64,000 bases of DNA from an uncultured Pelagibacteraceae bacterium. Its GTDB lineage: Bacteria > Pseudomonadota > Alphaproteobacteria > Pelagibacterales > Pelagibacteraceae. Position 1 is the stretch's first letter; each line of letters opens with the position of its first letter. The position numbers were made by a program, and so were the translations under genes. Location: assembly GCA_902624465.1 (NCBI GenBank), contig CACNXP010000003.1, positions 31,501 to 95,500 of the forward strand, given 5' to 3'. The notes beneath the pieces were generated by a model, which worked only from the letters and a program-made list of their open reading frames with translations, ran no database searches and was not told the DNA's origin. This document shows positions 37,886 to 45,254 of this stretch, in pieces.

Positions 37886-39193
37886 ATGTTAGATCTAATA
37901 ATCAAGAATGGGCAATGTTATATTAATGGGAAGTTAGAGAATAAAGATGTTGCTATTAAAGATGGCAAGATATCAAAAATTGGTGAAGTATCAGAAGAAG
38001 CAAAAGAAGTGTATGATGCAAAAAACCTAATAGTGCTACCTGGGTGTATTGATACCCAAACTCATTTTAGAGAACCAGGCTCAACAGACACAGAGGATCT
38101 TCATTCTGGAAGCAGGGCGGCGGTTGCAGGAGGTATCACCGCAGTATTTGAAATGCCAAATACTAACCCACCCACATCAAATATAAAAGAATTTCAAAGG
38201 AAATTAGATCTTGCAAAAAATAGAATGTATTGCAATTACGCTTTCTATTTTGGTGCAACAGCTGAAAATGTAAATCAATTAGCAGAGCTGAAAGATTTAG
38301 AGGGATGCTGTGGTATCAAATTATTTGTGGGTTCATCAACAGGCAATCTTTTAGTAGCTCTTGAAGAAGACATTGATAAAGTCTTTCAACATTGTTCAAA
38401 AATAGTCGCAGTACATTCAGAAGATGAGGAAATTTTAAACAGGAATAAAAGATTAATTAAAAATGGAGATGTACATTCGCACCCTGTTTGGCGAAGTGAA
38501 GAATGTGCTATTTCCTCAACTAGAAGGATTGTTAGAATTGCTAAAAAATATAATAAAAAAGCTCATGTTCTTCATATTACCACAAAGCAAGAAATAGATT
38601 TTTTATCTCAACATAAAGGCAATATTACTTTCGAAATTACTCCTCAACATTTAACAATCTATGCTCCAGATTGTTATGACAAACTTGGAACCTTTGCACA
38701 AATGAACCCGCCGATCAGAGACAAATCTCATTACGATCGATTATGGTATGCGGTTAAAAATAATATTAATGACACCATTGGTTCAGACCATGCACCACAT
38801 TTAAAAGCAAATAAAGATAAAGAATATCCTAATTCACCCTCAGGAATGCCTGGTGTTCAAACATTAATGCCGGTGATGTTAAACCATGTTAATGATGGAA
38901 AATTATCACTTAATCAATTAATGAACTTAGTGTGTGAGAACCCGATAAAAATTTTTGGCATTCAGAATAAAGGATTTATTAAAAAAGGTTATGATGCAGA
39001 TTTCACAATTGTTGATATGAATAAAAAGATTGTTATTAAGAATGAAAATATTGAGAGTAAATGTGGCTGGTCACCTTTCAATGATGTTGAATTTAAAGGC
39101 ACTCCTGTAGCTACTATTATTGCTGGAAAAACTAAAATGAAAGATGGAAAAATTTTAGGAGATCCAGAAGGGACCCCATTAGAGTTTAGTTAA
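37886..39193 (+). CDS. pyrC: Dihydroorotase-family amidohydrolase
   Basis: Metal-dependent cyclic amidohydrolase of the PyrC/AllB type, probably making dihydroorotate in pyrimidine synthesis. The N-terminal beta sandwich is followed by LPGCIDTQTHFREPGS near residue 52, GITAVFEMPNTNPPT, IKLFVGSSTG (metal-bridging lysine region), HSEDEE, HVLHITTKQE, and GSDHAPH near 300. In the usual DxHxH metal motif the first histidine is replaced by glutamine (DTQTH). My recollection is that some alphaproteobacterial members share this change. Substrate assignment is therefore less sure than the family. Confidence 0.85.
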   Translation: MLDLIIKNGQCYINGKLENKDVAIKDGKISKIGEVSEEAKEVYDAKNLIVLPGCIDTQTHFREPGSTDTEDLHSGSRAAVAGGITAVFEMPNTNPPTSNIKEFQRKLDLAKNRMYCNYAFYFGATAENVNQLAELKDLEGCCGIKLFVGSSTGNLLVALEEDIDKVFQHCSKIVAVHSEDEEILNRNKRLIKNGDVHSHPVWRSEECAISSTRRIVRIAKKYNKKAHVLHITTKQEIDFLSQHKGNITFEITPQHLTIYAPDCYDKLGTFAQMNPPIRDKSHYDRLWYAVKNNINDTIGSDHAPHLKANKDKEYPNSPSGMPGVQTLMPVMLNHVNDGKLSLNQLMNLVCENPIKIFGIQNKGFIKKGYDADFTIVDMNKKIVIKNENIESKCGWSPFNDVEFKGTPVATIIAGKTKMKDGKILGDPEGTPLEFS

Positions 39194-39518
39194 GTTTTAT
39201 TGCAAAGCTATTTACTAATACCACTCCAATTACAATTAAAAATAATCCTAATATTGCCTGCCAAGCTAAAGTTTGTTTGAAAAAAATATAACCTAGTATT
39301 GCAATGGTAAATATGCCAAGTCCGCTCCATGTTGCATAAACGATTGCTATTGGCAGTTTGTTCACCACAAAAGTAAGTAAATACAATGCACTTATATAAA
39401 AAATTGCAAGAAAAGTTGTTGGAATTAATTTGGTAAAGTTTTGAGACACTGGCAGCAACATGGTTCCTGCTACCTCACAAAAAATCGCACCGATTAGAAA
39501 TAAATAAGTTTTAAGCAC
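39186..39518 (-). CDS. Small multidrug resistance (SMR/EmrE-like) transporter
   Basis: A 110-residue, four-helix inner-membrane exporter subunit. The conserved membrane glutamate is in helix 1 (LIGAIFCEVAGTMLLP, E15), and VYATWSGLGIF near residue 61 is the SMR signature. EmrE-type proteins act as dual-topology dimers exchanging cations or guanidinium for protons. It starts within the end of prpE (8-bp overlap) and overlaps the end of convergent pyrC by 8 bp. Confidence 0.92.
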   Translation of the reverse strand: MLKTYLFLIGAIFCEVAGTMLLPVSQNFTKLIPTTFLAIFYISALYLLTFVVNKLPIAIVYATWSGLGIFTIAILGYIFFKQTLAWQAILGLFLIVIGVVLVNSFAIKLN

Positions 39519-41412
39519 TTTTGAGAATATTATTTTTGATTAAATCCTCTTTGATCTCATCTAAAATGGCTGGATCATCAATAGTTGGAGGCATTTTATA
39601 TTCAACACTATCAGCGATTTTTCTTATTGTTCCTCTTAAAATTTTACCTGATCTTGTTTTTGGCAATCTTTTAATAACAATTGCAACTTTAAATGCAGCC
39701 ACTGGTCCAATTTTATCTCGTACCATTTGAATACATTCTTTAGAAATAGTCTCATTATCTTTATCCACTCCTGCTTTTAAAACAATTAATCCAATAGGTA
39801 ATTGACCTTTTAATTTATCAGCTATTCCAAGCACTGCACATTCTGCAACTGATTGATGTTCTGATAAGACTTCTTCTATTGCGCCTGTTGACAATCTGTG
39901 ACCAGCAACATTGATAATGTCATCAGTTCTAGACATAATCCAGATGTAACCATCTTCATCAATGTGACCTGCATCGTAAGTTTGATAATACCCCTCATAA
40001 TTTGACATATAATTTTCTTTATATCTTTGATCTGCATTCCATAGAGTTGGAAAAGTTCCTGGAGGCAAAGGTAATTTTACTACAATGTCTCCCATCTCAT
40101 TTGGTTTAGCTAAACTTTGGTCTGATTTTATAATTTTAACATCATAACCTGGTACAGCTTTACAAGCTGAGCCATATTTTGTTTTCATCATTTCTATACC
40201 AGTACAATTTGAACTGATCGCCCAACTTGTTTCAGTTTGCCACCAATGATCAATTACTGGAACTTTCAATAAATTCTCAGCCCATTTAATTGTATCCGGG
40301 TCAGCACGTTCTCCTGCAAGAAATAGGCTTTCAAATTTACTTAAATCATATTTAGAAAAGAATTTTCCCTCAGGATCTTCTTTTTTGATAGCTCTAAAAG
40401 CTGTTGGCGCAGTGAATAAAGATTTTACTTTATAGTCAGAAATTATTTTCCAGAACGCTCCTGCATCAGGTGTGCCGACAGGTTTACCTTCAAACAATAC
40501 AGTGGTGCATCCTTTAAATAATGGAGCATAAACGATATAGGAATGACCAACGATCCAACCAATATCACTCGCTGACCACCAAATATCATCTGAATCAATG
40601 TTATAAATATTTTTCATCGTCCATTTTAATGCAACGATGTGACCGCCAATATCTCTTACGATACCTTTTGGGGTTCCAGTGGTACCCGAGGTGTAAAGTA
40701 TGTAAGCAAATTCATTTGAGTTCATTTCAACACAATCAGTATCTTTGGCATTTGCTTGAGCTTCATCCCAACTTATCTCCATTGGAGTATTTAATTTAAC
40801 TTCGTGACCCTTTCTTTGAAATAAAATCATCTTACTAATTTTATGTTGAGCTTGTTTGATTGCTTCATCTACTAAAGGTTTGTATTCAACAGTTCGTCCT
40901 GGTTCAAAACCACATGATGCAGTGACTAAAAGTTTGGCTTTACTATCGTCAATTCTACTTGCAAGCTCATTTGAAGCAAATCCACCGAACACGACTGAGT
41001 GTATTGCACCAATTCTTGCACAAGCGAGCATTGCAACAACCGCTTCAGGTATCATTGGCATATAAATAATAACTCGATCCCCTTTATTGACACCTTGATC
41101 CTTCAGTGCACCAGCAAACTTTGAAACTTTTGATTTTAATTCCTCGTAAGTGAACTTACTTTTGTTTCCTGTGATGGGACTATCGTAAATTAAAGCAGTT
41201 TTACTTCCTTTGCCTTGATCAATGTGAAAATCTAAGGCGTTGTAACATGTATTAGTCACTCCATCTTCGTACCATTTGTAAAAAGGGGGATTAGATTTAT
41301 TTAAAATTTTTGTTGGTTTCTTAAACCAAAAGATGTCATCTGCGGCCTCTTGCCAAAATTTTTCAGGATCTTTTATAGAAAGATCGTAAATTTTACTGAA
41401 TTTGTCTGACAT
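39511..41412 (-). CDS. prpE: Propionyl-CoA synthetase / acyl-CoA synthetase
   Basis: AMP-forming ligase activating propionate or a similar short acid. The 633 residues include LYTSGTTGTPKGIVRD (AMP-binding P-loop) near residue 240, WWSASDIGWIVGHSY, DHWWQTETSW, and YQTYDAGHIDEDGYIWIMSR. The catalytic-lysine motif KTRSGKILRGTIRKI is near the end. GHSYIVYAPLF and the QTETSW motif favour PrpE over acetyl-CoA synthetase. It may help use marine DMSP or propionate breakdown products (inference). It is divergent from proteorhodopsin. Confidence 0.88.
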   Translation of the reverse strand: MSDKFSKIYDLSIKDPEKFWQEAADDIFWFKKPTKILNKSNPPFYKWYEDGVTNTCYNALDFHIDQGKGSKTALIYDSPITGNKSKFTYEELKSKVSKFAGALKDQGVNKGDRVIIYMPMIPEAVVAMLACARIGAIHSVVFGGFASNELASRIDDSKAKLLVTASCGFEPGRTVEYKPLVDEAIKQAQHKISKMILFQRKGHEVKLNTPMEISWDEAQANAKDTDCVEMNSNEFAYILYTSGTTGTPKGIVRDIGGHIVALKWTMKNIYNIDSDDIWWSASDIGWIVGHSYIVYAPLFKGCTTVLFEGKPVGTPDAGAFWKIISDYKVKSLFTAPTAFRAIKKEDPEGKFFSKYDLSKFESLFLAGERADPDTIKWAENLLKVPVIDHWWQTETSWAISSNCTGIEMMKTKYGSACKAVPGYDVKIIKSDQSLAKPNEMGDIVVKLPLPPGTFPTLWNADQRYKENYMSNYEGYYQTYDAGHIDEDGYIWIMSRTDDIINVAGHRLSTGAIEEVLSEHQSVAECAVLGIADKLKGQLPIGLIVLKAGVDKDNETISKECIQMVRDKIGPVAAFKVAIVIKRLPKTRSGKILRGTIRKIADSVEYKMPPTIDDPAILDEIKEDLIKNNILKSA

Positions 41413-41507
41413 AGTTATTTTGATTCGTTGTTATAATTTGTTGTGGTTTTTAAATCACAAATTGTATTTAATTTTAAAAAACAAGTAAAATCAATGTAAA
41501 TTAATGA

Positions 41508-41531
41508 CAATTAAGTCTTCAATTAAGTCTT
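41508..41531. repeat. Two exact tandem copies of CAATTAAGTCTT
   Basis: The 12-bp unit CAATTAAGTCTT occurs at 41508-41519 and again at 41520-41531 without a gap. The pair lies 92 bp upstream of the proteorhodopsin start and about 25 bp upstream of its putative -35 element, where an activator could bind. The function is inference. Confidence 0.6.
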
Positions 41532-41556
41532 TTAATTTGGTATTTAACCACAACTT

Positions 41557-41588
41557 TTGCTTAGGGCGACCTAAGCTTAGTTTATATA
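41557..41588 (+). promoter_or_regulatory. Putative proteorhodopsin promoter with palindrome in the spacer
   Basis: A perfect 7-bp inverted repeat GCTTAGG-GCGA-CCTAAGC spans 41559-41576. It overlaps a -35-like TTGCTT (41557-41562), with a -10-like TATATA at 41583-41588 (20-bp spacing) or TTTATA at 41581-41586 (18-bp spacing). A palindrome inside an overlong spacer recalls MerR-family promoters. Alternatively, if transcription starts further upstream, it could be a 5' UTR hairpin with a GNRA-type GCGA loop. Both readings are inference. Confidence 0.45.
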
Positions 41589-41622
41589 AACTAATAAAAA
41601 CTAACTAAAGAGGGAGTTTTTT

Positions 41623-42393
41623 ATGAAAAAACTTAAAATGTTTGCATTAGCAGCTGTTGCCCTTATCGGTATTACAGGTGTTGCAAACGCAGCGACCACT
41701 ATGTTAGCTCAAGATGACTTTGTTGGGATATCTTTCTGGATAATCTCAATGGGTATGTTGGCTGCTACTGCTTTCTTCTTCATGGAGAGAGGTACAGTTG
41801 CTCCTGGCTGGAAAACGTCAGTAACTGTTGCTGGTCTTGTAACTGGTATTGCATTCATCCACTACATGTACATGAGAGATGTATGGGTGACTACTGGTGA
41901 TTCACCTACAGTGTATAGATATATTGACTGGTTAATTACTGTGCCATTACAGATGATAGAGTTCTACTTAATTCTAGCAGCTGTAAGAAAAGCAAACTCT
42001 GGAATGTTCTGGAGATTGTTAATCGGTTCATTAGTAATGTTAATCGGTGGATATTTAGGAGAAGCTGGATATATCAATGCTACACTTGGTTTTGTAATCG
42101 GTATGGCAGGTTGGATATACATTCTATATGAAATATTCTCAGGAGAAGCTGGAAAAGCTGCTGCTAAGAGTGGAAACAAAGCACTTGTTACTGCTTTTGG
42201 TGCGATGAGAATGATCGTAACAGTAGGATGGGCTATTTACCCGTTGGGTTACATTTTTGGTTACCTAACAGGTGGAGTAGACGCTGACTCACTAAACGTG
42301 ATTTACAACTTAGCTGACTTTATTAACAAAATTGCATTCGGTCTAGTAATCTGGGCTGCTGCAGTAAGTTCAGCTGGTGCAAGAGCAAGATAA
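41623..42393 (+). CDS. Proteorhodopsin, light-driven proton pump (blue-tuned)
   Basis: Seven-helix retinal protein that pumps protons out of the cell on illumination. A signal peptide (about residues 1-23, ending GVANA) precedes the helices. Key residues are visible: counter-ion partner H80, proton acceptor D102 in RYIDWLITVP, spectral-tuning Q110 in VPLQMIEFYL, proton donor E113, and Schiff-base lysine K236 in FINKIAFGLVIW. The glutamine corresponds to position 105 of the classic green protein, where Gln gives blue absorption. Codon use is less AT-biased than its neighbours, and GGGAG precedes the ATG, as expected for a highly expressed gene. Confidence 0.98.
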   Translation: MKKLKMFALAAVALIGITGVANAATTMLAQDDFVGISFWIISMGMLAATAFFFMERGTVAPGWKTSVTVAGLVTGIAFIHYMYMRDVWVTTGDSPTVYRYIDWLITVPLQMIEFYLILAAVRKANSGMFWRLLIGSLVMLIGGYLGEAGYINATLGFVIGMAGWIYILYEIFSGEAGKAAAKSGNKALVTAFGAMRMIVTVGWAIYPLGYIFGYLTGGVDADSLNVIYNLADFINKIAFGLVIWAAAVSSAGARAR

Positions 42394-42415
42394 TTACGCT
42401 TTAAAATAAATTTAT

Positions 42416-42453
42416 AGGGCGAGTATGTTTTCACATACTTGCCCTATTTTTTT
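42416..42453 (+). terminator. Rho-independent terminator after proteorhodopsin
   Basis: A 12-bp stem is formed by AGGGC plus GAGTATG (42416-42427) with CATACTT plus GCCCT (42434-42445), one G-T pair included, around a 6-nt loop. Seven T residues follow from 42447. It is the strongest terminator noticed in the window. It should separate most proteorhodopsin transcripts from the ferredoxin gene. Confidence 0.85.
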
Positions 42454-42472
42454 GCATAACTATATAATACTT

Positions 42473-42793
42473 ATGGCAAAAATAACCTTCATTACGCACG
42501 AAAATAAAAATCATACTGTTGACGTACAAAATGGATTATCGGTAATGGAGGGGGCAGTACAGAATGATGTTCCTGGAATTGATGCAGATTGTGGAGGTGG
42601 TATGGCTTGTGCGACATGTCATGTGTATGTAAAAGATGAATGGTTTGATAAACTTCCTGCTAAAGAAGACGGAGAAGAAGATATGTTAGATATGGCATTT
42701 GAACCAAAAAAAAATAGCAGACTGAGTTGTCAAATAATTGTTTCAGATGATTTAGATGGACTTGAAGTTAGCATACCTTCAAAACAATCATAA
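42473..42793 (+). CDS. 2Fe-2S ferredoxin (adrenodoxin type)
   Basis: Small electron carrier. The start is taken at [10 protein letters not shown]; a longer frame from 42425 would begin inside the terminator. The four cluster cysteines are C40, C46, C49 ([10 protein letters not shown]) and C86 (RLSCQ), the pattern of vertebrate-type and Isc-type ferredoxins. It is directly followed by the ferredoxin reductase gene with no gap, so the two very likely work as a pair. An electron-transfer partner of the proteorhodopsin locus is suggested only by position. Confidence 0.93.
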   Translation: MAKITFITHENKNHTVDVQNGLSVMEGAVQNDVPGIDADCGGGMACATCHVYVKDEWFDKLPAKEDGEEDMLDMAFEPKKNSRLSCQIIVSDDLDGLEVSIPSKQS

Positions 42794-43813
42794 ATGAATA
42801 AAACTGATGCATTAATAATCGGAGCTGGACCAACTGGATTATTTACAGCTCATCAATTAAAACTAATTGGACTAAATTGTGAAATAGTCGACAACTTAGA
42901 TAAAATAGGTGGTCAATGTATAGAACTTTATCCTGATAAACCAATATATGATATCCCAGCAGTTCCAGAATGCACTGGAGAAGAATTAACTAATAATTTA
43001 ATAAATCAAATAAAACCTTTTGATATTAAAATACATTTAAATGAAAGAGTAGATGAAGTAAAAAAAGAAGGCGATTATTGGATTGTTAAAACAAATAATG
43101 ATAAAAAATTTTCAACACCAAATGTAATAATTGCAGGAGGTGTAGGCTCTTTTGAACCTAGAAAATTTCCAGTAAAAGAATGTGAAAAATTTGAAAATAA
43201 GTCATTATTTTACTCAATTAGAGACAAAAAAATTTTTGAAGGTAAAACTGTATCTATTTTTGGAGGAGGTGATAGTGCTTTAGATTGGGCTGTTGAATTA
43301 TCAAAAAATTCAAAAGTAAATTTAATCCATAGAAGAGACGATTTTAGAGGTGCACAAGCGACAGTAGATACAGTGAATGAATTGGCTAAAGAAGGAAAAA
43401 TAAATCTTTATACAAAATACCAAATGAGCTCGATAGAGGGAGACGATCAAGTAAAGAGTATTGACATTAAAAATGACAATAATGAAACTAAAAATCTTAA
43501 AACAGATTATGTATTAGGTTTTTTTGGATTAATTATGCAATTGGGACCTATTGCTAATTGGGGTCTTAATATTGATAAAAAAACAATTGAAGTTGATACT
43601 GAGAAATTCGAGACAAATCAAAAAGGTATTTATGCCGTGGGTGATATTTGTAATTACCCTGGTAAACTAAAATTAATCTTATCAGGTTTTCATGAAGGTG
43701 CCTTAGCTGCAAGAGCTTGTTTTAAATTAGCTAGGCCTGATGAAAAATATAGGTTTGAATTTACTACTTCATCAAAAACTATTAAAGAGCGTCTTGGCGT
43801 AAAAGGTGATTGA
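42794..43813 (+). CDS. Ferredoxin--NADP+ reductase, thioredoxin-reductase type
   Basis: FAD- and NADPH-binding oxidoreductase. The FAD motif is ALIIGAGPTGLFTAHQL near residue 6, the NADPH motif IFGGGDSALDWAVEL near 155, and the second FAD motif KGIYAVGDICNYPG near 275. The redox-active CxxC of true thioredoxin reductases is absent from the NADPH domain, which points to the YumC-type ferredoxin reductase. The adjacent upstream ferredoxin supports this. The 339 residues fit. It overlaps the next gene by 8 bp. Confidence 0.9.
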   Translation: MNKTDALIIGAGPTGLFTAHQLKLIGLNCEIVDNLDKIGGQCIELYPDKPIYDIPAVPECTGEELTNNLINQIKPFDIKIHLNERVDEVKKEGDYWIVKTNNDKKFSTPNVIIAGGVGSFEPRKFPVKECEKFENKSLFYSIRDKKIFEGKTVSIFGGGDSALDWAVELSKNSKVNLIHRRDDFRGAQATVDTVNELAKEGKINLYTKYQMSSIEGDDQVKSIDIKNDNNETKNLKTDYVLGFFGLIMQLGPIANWGLNIDKKTIEVDTEKFETNQKGIYAVGDICNYPGKLKLILSGFHEGALAARACFKLARPDEKYRFEFTTSSKTIKERLGVKGD

Positions 43814-44432
43814 GCTTTACTCTGCCAATACTCCTAATGGAAAAAAAATAAGCATAATGCTTGAAGAGATTAGCTATGAATACAAAGTAGTAAATATAGA
43901 TCTCAACAACGGCGATCAATTTAAACCTGAATTTAAAAAGATAAGTCCTTTTAGTAAAATACCAGTGATCATTGATCAGGGTAATAATAAGAATATATTC
44001 GAGTCAGGGGCAATTCTAATTTATTTAGCCGAACAAAGTGGAAAATTTTATGATACAGAAGATCGATTAGAGGTAAACCAATGGCTGATGGCGCAGATGG
44101 GTTATATTGGGCCTATGCTAGGACAACATCATCAGTTTCATCATTACAATCCTGGTAAAAGTCAGTTTGGTGAAGAGAGATATTTCAAGATATCCAAAAG
44201 AATATATGAGGAATTAGACATAAGATTATCAAAATCAAAATTTCTAGCTGGAGAAAATTATACAATTGCCGACATTGGAACTTTTCCTTGGATAGCAAGA
44301 CATGAGTGGCATGATATTGGTCTTATAAATTATAAAAACCTTACCAGATGGTATGTCGAAATATCTGAAAGAGAGGCGGTAAAGAAGGGTTTTAAATTTA
44401 TGGATAAAGACGAAGTACCACCAAAGCCTTAG
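43806..44432 (+). CDS. Glutathione S-transferase family protein (YghU/YfcG-like)
   Basis: A 208-residue GST-fold protein. The N-terminal thioredoxin-like domain starts IELYSANTPNGKKISIMLEE, and the glutathione-binding FSKIPVIID and FESGAILIYLAE follow. The C-terminal helical domain includes NYTIADIGTFPWIARHEW. The TPNGKK segment resembles the nu-class YghU/YfcG disulfide-bond reductases. The GTG start overlaps the reductase by 8 bp, so it belongs to the ferredoxin operon; a role in redox or peroxide handling is inference. Confidence 0.9.
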   Translation: MIELYSANTPNGKKISIMLEEISYEYKVVNIDLNNGDQFKPEFKKISPFSKIPVIIDQGNNKNIFESGAILIYLAEQSGKFYDTEDRLEVNQWLMAQMGYIGPMLGQHHQFHHYNPGKSQFGEERYFKISKRIYEELDIRLSKSKFLAGENYTIADIGTFPWIARHEWHDIGLINYKNLTRWYVEISEREAVKKGFKFMDKDEVPPKP

Positions 44433-44533
44433 TTCATTGAGCTAATTAATCTAAATAGTGAAGCAAAAATTCCATGACCAGATAGTTCTATAGCTACAAT
44501 TGCAATGATTATTAAAATTAATTTTTGGTTCAT
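44429..44533 (-). CDS. Small membrane protein ORF, 34 residues
   Basis: An ORF of 34 codons begins directly after the stop of the preceding small ORF (TAAATG). The predicted product is MNQKLILIIIAIVAIELSGH followed by GIFASLFRLISSMN. It would form one hydrophobic helix with a basic N-terminus. Its stop overlaps the end of the convergent glutathione transferase gene by 4 bp. The exact packing into dksA, small ORF 1 and this ORF argues for a real gene. No family is recognised. Confidence 0.5.
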   Translation of the reverse strand: MNQKLILIIIAIVAIELSGHGIFASLFRLISSMN

Positions 44534-44659
44534 TTAATTAATGAATACAAATAATAATAATAGAACCCAAAAAAAACCATAATAATAGTAAATATATTTT
44601 TTGGTAAAATTATAAGTAATTGGGTTATGAACTTTTTTACTTTTCTTTTTTTTAGTCAT
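44534..44659 (-). CDS. Small membrane protein ORF, 41 residues, overlapping dksA
   Basis: The ATG lies within the dksA stop region (ATGACTAA), giving an 8-bp overlap typical of translational coupling. The product has a strongly basic N-terminus (MTKKKKSKKV) and a tyrosine-rich patch. One hydrophobic helix (GFFWVLLLLFVFI) follows, so the N-terminus should face the cytoplasm. No family is recognised. The ordered overlaps with both neighbours and the plausible single-span topology support it as coding. Confidence 0.58.
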   Translation of the reverse strand: MTKKKKSKKVHNPITYNFTKKYIYYYYGFFWVLLLLFVFIN

Positions 44660-45176
44660 CGGCGTGAACTTTTTCATCTTTCTCATGTTTTTCTTGTGCA
44701 GCTATTGTATATTTTGCGACAGGTCTTGCCATGAGTCTTTTTAACCCAATTGGTTCAGCAGTATCTAGGCAATATCCATAGGTATCTTCTCTTATCCTAG
44801 CTAAAGCTTTATCAATCTCTGAAATTAGTTTGATTTGTCTATTGATTGCTTTCATTTCAACATTTTTATCTGTGTATGAACTTGCTTGATCCACGATGTC
44901 TGCAGAAATACTATTATCATCCATACTGCCATTATATAGGGCTTCATTATTTGCTCTAACTAAATCTTTTTTCCATTCTTGTAATTTCATTCTAAAGAAA
45001 ACCTTGTGTTTTTCGCACATGTATTTTTCTGTTTCTTTTGGAATATATGTTTTGGAAATTTTAACAGGTCCTTTGTTAATTTCTTTAGGTTTGCTAACAG
45101 TCTTAGGTTTTGCTTTAGTTGCAGTTTTAGATTTAGTTTTAGCAACTTTTTTTTTAACTTTACTAGTTTTAGGCAT
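44652..45176 (-). CDS. dksA: DksA-type RNA polymerase-binding transcription factor
   Basis: DksA enters the RNA polymerase secondary channel and helps ppGpp control rRNA and stress genes. The 174 residues begin with a lysine-rich tail of about 45 residues, then the coiled coil, then YGYCLDTAEPIGLKRLMARP near residue 137. In E. coli the finger is a C4 zinc site; here only one of the four cysteines remains. That is the zinc-independent form common in alphaproteobacteria. Two small membrane ORFs follow in overlap. Confidence 0.92.
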   Translation of the reverse strand: MPKTSKVKKKVAKTKSKTATKAKPKTVSKPKEINKGPVKISKTYIPKETEKYMCEKHKVFFRMKLQEWKKDLVRANNEALYNGSMDDNSISADIVDQASSYTDKNVEMKAINRQIKLISEIDKALARIREDTYGYCLDTAEPIGLKRLMARPVAKYTIAAQEKHEKDEKVHADD

Positions 45177-45254
45177 TTTTCAATTTGAATTCGAGGGAGT
45201 ATATTCAGCAAATTAGGGGTGTCAAGCAACCTTAATTATTGTAAATATTTACTT

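Noticed and set aside
37843..37905. Longer N-terminus for YgfZ
   Set aside because: It would overlap the divergent dihydroorotase start, and the extra residues do not resemble the family.
42463..42468. TATAAT just upstream of the ferredoxin gene as its -10 box
   Set aside because: The transcription start would fall inside the ATG and no -35 box is at a suitable distance. It may be chance in AT-rich DNA; readthrough past the terminator or another promoter is equally possible.
42425..42472. Longer N-terminus for the ferredoxin
   Set aside because: It would begin inside the terminator hairpin and adds residues not seen in the family.
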